Shown here: positions 58,156 through 64,000 of the stretch, in pieces
Layout of the letters: each line of letters opens with the position of its first letter
Position numbering within the stretch: position 1 is the first letter of the stretch
NCBI GenBank assembly: GCA_020252485.1
Contig: JADCCX010000030.1
Span: forward strand, 110,381-174,380
DNA from: Methylocystis sp.
GTDB taxonomy: Bacteria; Pseudomonadota; Alphaproteobacteria; Rhizobiales; Beijerinckiaceae
Reading direction: 5' to 3'
DNA: 64,000 nucleotides
The notes under the pieces: generated by a model
The model's database searches: none
Told to the model about the DNA's origin: nothing
What the model saw: only the letters and a program-made list of their open reading frames with translations
Translations under genes and position numbers: made by a program

Positions 58156-60450
58156 ATGAGCGGCGTCACGCAGGACCTGAAATCGAGTGCGCTGTTCTAT
58201 CACCGCCATCCGAAACCCGGAAAACTGGAGATCCAGGCCACCAAACCGCTCGGCAACCAGCGTGACCTGGCGCTAGCCTATTCACCGGGTGTCGCCGCCG
58301 CCTGCGAGGCCATCGTCGAGGACGAGGGCCAGGCGGCGGAATTGACCGCCCGCCAGAACCTTGTCGCAGTCATCACCAATGGCACCGCCGTGCTGGGCCT
58401 CGGCGACATCGGTCCGCTGGCCTCCAAGCCCGTCATGGAGGGCAAAGCCGTTCTCTTCAAGAAATTCGCCGGCATCGATTGTTTCGACATCGAGGTGAAC
58501 CAGAAGGACGTGGCGAAGCTCGTCGATGTCGTGGTGGCGCTGGAGCCTACCTTCGGCGGGATCAACCTTGAGGATATCAAGGCGCCGGAATGCTTCGAGG
58601 TCGAGGCGCAATGCCGCGAGCGGATGAATATTCCCGTCTTTCATGACGATCAGCACGGCACGGCGATCATCGTCGCCTCCGCTGTGCTCAATGCCATGGA
58701 ATTGGCGGGCAAGGCGCTTAAGGACGTGAAGCTTGTCACCTCCGGCGCCGGCGCAGCGGCGCTGGCCTGCCTCAACCTGCTGGTCGAACTCGGCATTCCG
58801 CGCCGGAACATCTGGGTCACCGATATTGAGGGCGTCGTCCATGTCGGCCGCGAAAAGCTCATGGACCGCTGGAAATCGGTCTTCGCCCAGGAGACGGAAG
58901 CCCGCACGCTGGCGGATATCATCCAAGGCGCCGACATCTTTCTCGGCCTTTCCGCCGCAGGCGTCCTGAAGCCCGAGCTCCTGAAGCAGATGGCGCCCAG
59001 ACCGCTGATCATGGCGCTCGCCAACCCCAATCCCGAGATCATGCCCTCCGAAGCGATGGAGGTGCGGCACGACGCCATGATGTGCACCGGGCGCTCCGAT
59101 TATCCCAATCAGGTCAACAATGTCCTGTGTTTCCCTTATATCTTCCGCGGCGCGCTGGATGTGCAGGCGACCACCATCAACGAGCCGATGAAGCTCGCCG
59201 CCGTGCGCGCCATTGCCCAATTGGCGCGCGAGGCTCCTTCCGATGTTGTCGCCAAGGCCTATGGCGGCGAAACGCGCACATTCGGCAAGGATTCGCTGAT
59301 CCCCAGCCCCTTCGATCCACGGCTGATCCTCCGCATCGCTCCCGCTGTGGCGCGGGCTGCGATGGAGACCGGCGTGGCGCGCAAGCCGATCACCAATTTC
59401 GAGGCTTATGACGAAACGCTGTCGCGCTTCGTCTTCCGCTCCGGCTTCCTGATGAAGCCGCTGCTGCAGGGCGCGAAGGCTGATCCAAAGCGGGTCATCT
59501 ACGCGGAGGGCGAGGATGAGCGGGTCCTGCGCGCCGTTCAGTCGATCGTGGAGGAGGGGATTGCCATCCCGATCCTGATCGGCCGCCCTTCGGTTATCGA
59601 GAGCAGGCTTGAGCGTTTCGGATTGTCGATCCGGCCCGGCAAGGATTTCGAACTCGTCAACCCGGAGGATGATCCGCGCTACCGCGATTATGTCGCCGCT
59701 TATATGCAGACGGCCGGGCGCAAAGGCATCACGCCCGATGCCGCCCGCACGCTGGTGCGCACCAACTCGACCGTTATCGCTGCGCTCGCTGTCCGGCGGG
59801 GCGATGCGGACGCGATGCTGTGCGGCGTCGAGGGACGCTTCACATCGCGGCTTCGCTACATCAAGGACATCATCGGGTTGGCGCCGGGCGTCGAGGATTT
59901 TGCGGCGCTATCTCTCATGATCACCTCGAAAGGGGCCTATTTCCTCGCCGACACGCATGTGCGCTGGAATCCGACGGCGCGCGAGATCGCGGATATGGCG
60001 ATCATGGCGGATGCGCATGTGCGCCGCTTCGGCCTGACGCCCAAGATCGCGCTGCTCTCGCATTCTGATTTCGGCTCATCGGATTCGCCCGAAGCCCGCA
60101 AGATGCGTGAGGCGCTGGAGATCATCATCGAACGCGCGCCCGATCTGGAGGTCGACGGCGAAATGCAGGCCGATACGGCGCTGTCAGAGCTCATCCGCGA
60201 GCGCGTGATGCCGCATGCGCGGTTCAAGGGCGTGGCCAACGTCATGATCATGCCCAATCTTGACGCCGCGAACATCGCCTACCAATTCACGAAAATCCTG
60301 GCCGATGCCTTGCCGGTCGGCCCCATCCTGATGGGCGCCCGGCAGCCGGCGCATATCCTCACGCCATCGACGACGGCGCGCGGCATCGTCAACATGACGG
60401 CGGTCGCCGTGGCGGAAGCCCAGGCGATCGCGCGGCGCGAGCAGGGTTAG
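58156..60450 (+). CDS. maeB: NADP-dependent malic enzyme with phosphotransacetylase-like domain
   Basis: The 764-residue protein has an N-terminal malic enzyme part ([22 protein letters not shown] [46 protein letters not shown]) to about residue 430. A C-terminal phosphate acetyl/butyryltransferase-like domain follows ([42 protein letters not shown]). This is the standard MaeB fusion. It makes pyruvate and NADPH from malate; the C-terminal domain is regulatory in related enzymes. Its stop overlaps the convergent HIT gene by 4 bases. Confidence 0.96.
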   Translation: MSGVTQDLKSSALFYHRHPKPGKLEIQATKPLGNQRDLALAYSPGVAAACEAIVEDEGQAAELTARQNLVAVITNGTAVLGLGDIGPLASKPVMEGKAVLFKKFAGIDCFDIEVNQKDVAKLVDVVVALEPTFGGINLEDIKAPECFEVEAQCRERMNIPVFHDDQHGTAIIVASAVLNAMELAGKALKDVKLVTSGAGAAALACLNLLVELGIPRRNIWVTDIEGVVHVGREKLMDRWKSVFAQETEARTLADIIQGADIFLGLSAAGVLKPELLKQMAPRPLIMALANPNPEIMPSEAMEVRHDAMMCTGRSDYPNQVNNVLCFPYIFRGALDVQATTINEPMKLAAVRAIAQLAREAPSDVVAKAYGGETRTFGKDSLIPSPFDPRLILRIAPAVARAAMETGVARKPITNFEAYDETLSRFVFRSGFLMKPLLQGAKADPKRVIYAEGEDERVLRAVQSIVEEGIAIPILIGRPSVIESRLERFGLSIRPGKDFELVNPEDDPRYRDYVAAYMQTAGRKGITPDAARTLVRTNSTVIAALAVRRGDADAMLCGVEGRFTSRLRYIKDIIGLAPGVEDFAALSLMITSKGAYFLADTHVRWNPTAREIADMAIMADAHVRRFGLTPKIALLSHSDFGSSDSPEARKMREALEIIIERAPDLEVDGEMQADTALSELIRERVMPHARFKGVANVMIMPNLDAANIAYQFTKILADALPVGPILMGARQPAHILTPSTTARGIVNMTAVAVAEAQAIARREQG

Positions 60451-60875
60451 TTCGCGAGAACCGCCCGGATTTTCGCCGCATGGGCCGCCAGCACCTCCGG
60501 CGGCGCCATATCACCGCTGTGCGGGCGCATCGGGATTCCCTCGAAACGCGGAATCACGTGGAAGTGGATGTGGAACACCACCTGGCCGCCGGCAGGCTCA
60601 TTGAATTGCTGGATGGTGACGCCGTCCGCGCCCATGGCCGCTTTCACGCCGAGCGCCACGTTCTGCACAGCCTGGATCAACTGCGCCAGCGCTGCCGGAT
60701 CAATATCGAGGATGTTGCGGGCCGGAAGCTTGGGAATGACCAGCGTATGGCCGTCGCCCCGGGGCATGATGTCCATGAAGGCGAGGACCGCGTCATCCTC
60801 ATAGACCTTATGCGCGGGGATCTCGCCGCGCAGGATCTTCGCGAAGATGTTGTTCGGATCATAGGCGCTGGACAT
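60447..60875 (-). CDS. HIT family nucleotide-binding protein
   Basis: The 142-residue protein has the N-terminal NIFAKILRGEIPAHKVYEDD and the histidine triad HIHFHVIPRF typical of the HIT (HinT-like) group. It hydrolyses or binds nucleotide phosphoramidates. It is monocistronic on the minus strand; a terminator for the upstream gene lies between it and the next gene. Confidence 0.95.
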   Translation of the reverse strand: MSSAYDPNNIFAKILRGEIPAHKVYEDDAVLAFMDIMPRGDGHTLVIPKLPARNILDIDPAALAQLIQAVQNVALGVKAAMGADGVTIQQFNEPAGGQVVFHIHFHVIPRFEGIPMRPHSGDMAPPEVLAAHAAKIRAVLAN

Positions 60876-60890
60876 GAAGGTCTCTCCCGC

Positions 60891-60921
60891 AAAAAACCCT
60901 TCCCGACAAGGTCGGGAAGGG
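60891..60921 (-). terminator. Rho-independent terminator
   Basis: On the minus strand an 11-bp perfect stem CCCTTCCCGAC/GTCGGGAAGGG with a 3-base loop is followed by six T. It would end transcription of the Arg/Tyr-rich protein gene before the HIT gene. Confidence 0.85.
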
Positions 60922-60952
60922 TGGTTTACGCTGTTGAGAGCCGATCAGACAA

Positions 60953-61321
60953 TCACCAATAGCGCCTGCGATAGAAGCGGCGACGGGGATAATAGACCGG
61001 ACGACGGTAATAGACGGGTCTGCGGTCGAACACCGGGCGACGATAGACCCGCGGCCTGTAGAAGCGGCGGCGATAGACCCTGCGCCGACGGCGCCGGAAC
61101 ACACGCCGGCGACGACGGTAATCATATTGGACATTCTCTGCAGCCGGCAGGCCATCGGACCCGGGCCGGTAATCCGCTTCGTTGCGGTTCGCTTCCTCCG
61201 GCTCCGGTCCGGGCTTCACGGCCGGCAGCGGCGCGGCCTCAGCACTGTTCGCACCGGCGCTCAACACGACGCTGGCTGCCGCCACGCCAAACAAGCCGCG
61301 TGCGAACGCTCTGCGATCCAT
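60953..61321 (-). CDS. Arg/Tyr-rich secreted protein, unknown function
   Basis: From the ATG at 61321 the product is 122 residues. It has an N-terminal DRRAFARGLFGVAAASVVLSA leader with a twin Arg before Phe, so export by Tat or Sec is likely, with an Ala-x-Ala-like site near residue 28. Residues ~68-122 are a low-complexity tail of Arg, Tyr and Pro (RRPVYYRRPVYYPRR), strongly basic. Similar tails occur in envelope or cell-surface proteins of Hyphomicrobiales. A longer open frame upstream is not used. Confidence 0.68.
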   Translation of the reverse strand: MDRRAFARGLFGVAAASVVLSAGANSAEAAPLPAVKPGPEPEEANRNEADYRPGSDGLPAAENVQYDYRRRRRVFRRRRRRVYRRRFYRPRVYRRPVFDRRPVYYRRPVYYPRRRFYRRRYW

Positions 61322-61428
61322 CACGCCCCTCCGTTGACGATCCAATTCTACCTCACGAACAGGCTGCGATTCTTGCCCTGAAGCGCAGATGAATGTCCGT
61401 TTTGTCATGCGGATTAACGCGACCCCTG

Positions 61429-62628
61429 TCAGGAAGGTTCCCTGTCGTCGGCCGCCTGCCGGTAAGGACCCTCCGCCGTGAGCGCCTCTTTCATGGCTTC
61501 GACATGCAGCCGCTCGCGGTCGAGATAATCGGCGATGGCACGGCGGAGCCTTGGATCGCCGATGAAATGGGCCGAGTAGGTCGTGGCCGGCATGTATCCA
61601 CGGGCCAGCTTGTGCTCCCCCTGAGCGCCGGCCTCCACGTAGGCCAGACCGCGCGCAATGGCGAAATCGATGGCCTGATAATAGCAGACCTCGAAATGCA
61701 GGCAGGGATGATCCTCGATGCAGCCCCAGTTGCGGCCGTAGAGCGTGTCGGGCCCGATCAGATTGATGGCCCCTGCGATCGGCCTGCCGTCGCGCCTGGC
61801 GATCACAAGCAGGATCCTGTCCGCCATCGTCCGGCCGATCTCCGTGAAGAAGGCCCGGTTGAGGTAGGGCCGTCCCCATTTGCGGCTGCTGGTGTCCATG
61901 TAGAAGCGGAAGAAGGCCTCCCAATGCGCTTCCGTGATGGCGCTGCCGGTGAGTTGCTCGATGGTGATGCCGTTCTGAACGGCCGTCTGGCGCTCCTTGC
62001 GGATGTTCTTTCGCTTGCGGGAAGCCAGCGTGTCGAGAAACGCCTCGAATGAGGCATAGTTGGCGTTGAACCAGTGGAACTGCTGGTCGATCCGCTGCAG
62101 GAAGCCCGATGCGCCCAACGCTTCCCATTCTTCCCTCGCCGCGAAGGTGATGTGGACGGAGGAGGCGCCGAGGCGTTGCATCACCGTCTTCATCCCCTCG
62201 ATCAGCGCTGCCCGCGCCGGGGCGGCCTGTTCGCCGGCCCGCACGAGCAAGCGCGGACCCGTCACTGGCGAGAACGGAGAGGAGATCTGGAGCTTGGGAT
62301 AATACCGTCCGCCGGCGCGCTCGAATGCATCCGCCCAGCCGTGGTCGAAGACATATTCGCCCTGGCTATGCGTCTTGAGATAGCAGGGCGCTGCCGCAAC
62401 AAGCCTGCCCTCCGCTGTTTCGACCAGGAGATGGGCCGGGTTCCAGCCGCTGCGGCCGCCGGTGCAGCCGGACAATTCGAGCGCCAGAAGGAAGGCGTGG
62501 GACACGAACGGATTGGGCGCGCCCGCCGGATCCGAGCCCAGCGCGCAGGCGTCCCATTCCGCAGCCGGCACGGATGCCAGCGACGGCTCGACCCGCAGCC
62601 TGAATGGGCTGGACGATCCGCTGCTCAC
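61429..62628 (-). CDS. GNAT-like/peptidogalycan-related protein (COG3146, DUF482)
   Basis: The 399-residue protein resembles the DUF482 family, which shares the acetyltransferase fold of Fem/GNAT proteins: NPFVSHAFLLALELSG, YPKLQISSPFSPVTGPRLL, HWFNANYASFEAFLDTLASRKRKNIRKERQ and CYYQAIDFAIARGLAYVEAGAQGEHKLARGY (parts). Its biochemical role is unknown. It is monocistronic on the minus strand and divergent from the dioxygenase gene. Confidence 0.85.
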   Translation of the reverse strand: MSSGSSSPFRLRVEPSLASVPAAEWDACALGSDPAGAPNPFVSHAFLLALELSGCTGGRSGWNPAHLLVETAEGRLVAAAPCYLKTHSQGEYVFDHGWADAFERAGGRYYPKLQISSPFSPVTGPRLLVRAGEQAAPARAALIEGMKTVMQRLGASSVHITFAAREEWEALGASGFLQRIDQQFHWFNANYASFEAFLDTLASRKRKNIRKERQTAVQNGITIEQLTGSAITEAHWEAFFRFYMDTSSRKWGRPYLNRAFFTEIGRTMADRILLVIARRDGRPIAGAINLIGPDTLYGRNWGCIEDHPCLHFEVCYYQAIDFAIARGLAYVEAGAQGEHKLARGYMPATTYSAHFIGDPRLRRAIADYLDRERLHVEAMKEALTAEGPYRQAADDREPS

Positions 62629-62767
62629 GGGAAAAATCCGGTTGTCATCGCTCTACGGTGAAGCGCCGGCGTGCATGTTGCAACTGCGCAAAAAGCCTCG
62701 GGCAAAGCAGCGCATTGCGGAGTGCGCCTCGGCACCGCACATCATGGCGCAGAAGGAGCGCCAGTTC

Positions 62768-63679
62768 ATGCCGGAGAACATCATTTCAGAAGCGGTTTCC
62801 AGCACCGCAAAGCCGATGCGGCTCGAATCCCATCGCGGACCGATCCATGTCGCAGCCGTCGAACTGCTCGTCCGCGATCTCGATCGTGTGACACGTTTTT
62901 ATCATGATTTCATTGGCTTGCCGGTCCTTTCTGAAGTCAGTAACGAGGTAGTCCTGGGCAACGACGGCGTTGAGCTGCTTCGCCTCAAAGGCGATGAGCG
63001 CGCGGAGTGCGCGCCGGAAGGCACGCCCGGCCTGTTCCACACGGCCTTCGTTGTTCCCGAAAGGCGCGATCTCGGCCTCTGGCTTCGCCATGCCGCAACG
63101 CAGCGCGTCGTGATCGAAGGCATGTCGGATCATCTGGTGAGCGAGGCCATCTACCTTTCCGATCCGGAAGGCAACGGCATCGAGATGTACCGCGATCGGC
63201 CGCGCGCCGAATGGAGCTATGAGGGGACGCGCGTGAAAATGGCGACCGCGCGCCTCGACGTGAGCCCGCTGCTCGCGCTGGCCGACGCAGAGCCGTCGCC
63301 GACGGACTTCAGGTTGGCCCCCGGGTCGCGCGTCGGTCATGTGCATCTTTACGTCAATGATCTTGAGGCGGCGTCAGCCGCCATTGCGGATGGGCTCGGC
63401 ATGGCGCTGATGTGTGAATATCCCGGCGCCTCGTTCTTCGGCAGCGGCGGCTATCATCATCACCTCGCCACCAACACCTGGCAGACGCGTGGAAACGCCA
63501 AGCGGGGGCTCGGGCAGGCGGGGCTCGGCAAAGTCGTGCTGGCCGCTGCGGATGACGCGGCGCATGCGGAGACGGCCGCAAGGCTCGCCAAGCTGCCCGA
63601 GGCGAAAGCCGGGACCGGCGTGACAATGCTCGACGGGATCACCTTCGACCTTGCGCCTCGGATCAGCATGCTGCCATAA
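62768..63679 (+). CDS. Catechol-2,3-dioxygenase-like (VOC) extradiol protein
   Basis: The start at 62768 is preceded by AAGGAG and gives 303 residues. Two vicinal oxygen chelate domains are visible: HVAAVELLVRDLDRVTRFYHDFIGLPV then GHVHLYVNDLEAASAAIADGLGM. The metal ligand candidates are His in GLFHTAFVVP, a second His in YHHHLATNTW and an acidic residue near DGITFDLAP. Upstream coding space to 62462 is antisense to the DUF482 gene and not used. It resembles B. subtilis CatE-type enzymes; the substrate is unknown. Confidence 0.82.
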   Translation: MPENIISEAVSSTAKPMRLESHRGPIHVAAVELLVRDLDRVTRFYHDFIGLPVLSEVSNEVVLGNDGVELLRLKGDERAECAPEGTPGLFHTAFVVPERRDLGLWLRHAATQRVVIEGMSDHLVSEAIYLSDPEGNGIEMYRDRPRAEWSYEGTRVKMATARLDVSPLLALADAEPSPTDFRLAPGSRVGHVHLYVNDLEAASAAIADGLGMALMCEYPGASFFGSGGYHHHLATNTWQTRGNAKRGLGQAGLGKVVLAAADDAAHAETAARLAKLPEAKAGTGVTMLDGITFDLAPRISMLP

Positions 63680-63702
63680 GTTGCAACAAGGCTGAACCCG
63701 TC

Positions 63703-63822
63703 TTTGCGAGGAGCGAAAGCGACGAAGCAATCCAGTCAACGACGGATGCGATGCGCGAAAGCCATCGGAGACGAGCGCCATGCCCAAGGAAGCATTGCTG
63801 GATTGCTTCGCTGCGCTCGCAA
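63703..63822. repeat. REP-like inverted repeat element
   Basis: The left arm TTTGCGAGGAGCGAAAGCGA runs to AGCAATCCAG (63703-63735) and is complementary, with minor changes, to CTGGATTGCTTCGCTGCGCTCGC at 63798-63820. It is the type of intergenic REP/RPE-like element found widely in Hyphomicrobiales. No gene lies between it and the window end (63823-64000). Confidence 0.8.
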
Positions 63823-64000
63823 TTGTCTGTTCAAATTGTGCGAAGGTGGGATGCCAGGACGAAGGTGGCCACCCGATTCCTGGCGCGGCAAATTGACCGT
63901 CTCGCAATTGGGTTTTCGCCCGTCGTCATCATGGTCACTTTGCCGCTTCCCGACCAACGCTTGCTGAGTTGACAGGGCCTCTTTCGAACGCCCGCAGACA

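Noticed and set aside
62462..62767. N-terminal extension of the dioxygenase
   Set aside because: It is antisense to the DUF482 gene; the start at 62768 has a ribosome site and is followed by the first VOC domain.

Overview
The window is high-GC chromosomal DNA with mostly dense, overlapping operons. Its gene content points to an alphaproteobacterium of the order Hyphomicrobiales (Rhizobiales): an aminotransferase-hom-glpX-recJ block, a Mur-type Fur regulator beside mntH, a class I PhaC, a DUF1467 protein beside methylmalonyl-CoA epimerase, and a full nuoA-N operon ending in birA and ribonuclease J. I cannot name the genus from the sequence alone.

Layout. 1-6.4 kb: a catabolic operon with the 3' end of hyuB, hyuA, an isochorismatase-fold hydrolase, a divergent LeuC/LeuD-type dehydratase pair and a PobA-like hydroxylase, with start/stop overlaps between the first four genes. 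6.4-14.7 kb: phaC on the minus strand, then a lipoprotein, an aminotransferase, hom, glpX and recJ. 14.8-22.9 kb: a tRNA-Glu gene whose last bases are repeated exactly 8,011 bp downstream (21-bp direct repeat). These repeats bracket an integrative element carrying a tyrosine integrase, a three-gene minus-strand operon, a one-TM protein, a serine recombinase, an HNH-like protein and a small ORF. 22.9-25.8 kb: nitronate monooxygenase and an idonate/gluconate dehydrogenase pair. 25.8-30.2 kb: an RND efflux pump and its adaptor. 30.3-32.6 kb: dihydropyrimidinase/hydantoinase divergent from an Asp/Glu/hydantoin racemase. 32.7-35.5 kb: a periplasmic ClpP-like protein, tRNA-Asp, mur and mntH. 35.8-37.9 kb: a ThDP-dependent enzyme and a TPR-protein fragment. 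38-54.6 kb: nuoA-N (respiratory complex I) with five unrelated small genes inserted. 54.6-63.7 kb: birA, rnj, mce, DUF1467, maeB, a HIT protein, an Arg/Tyr-rich secreted protein, a GNAT-like protein and an extradiol-type dioxygenase, followed by a REP-like inverted repeat.

The most notable region is the 8-kb element. The last gene of its minus-strand operon (16789-18141) encodes a 450-residue protein with no family I can name with confidence. It nevertheless shows the three palm/fingers signatures of family A polymerases and T7-type RNA polymerases in the right order: an Asp...Arg motif A, an Arg-x3-Lys-x7-Phe motif B and a His-Asp motif C. With two upstream co-translated genes that may bind zinc or carry HNH-like cores, plus two recombinases, this may be a self-replicating integrative element with its own compact polymerase. 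The concept resembles pipolins, but with an A-type palm instead of PolB. This is inference from motifs and needs structure-based comparison.

Other points of interest are a ~200-bp dispersed intergenic repeat present twice in opposite orientations, a formaldehyde-activating-type (GFA) gene translationally coupled inside the nuo operon, an 11-His cluster in NuoL, a ThDP enzyme lacking the usual metal-binding Asn, and a Mur-box-like palindrome upstream of mntH.
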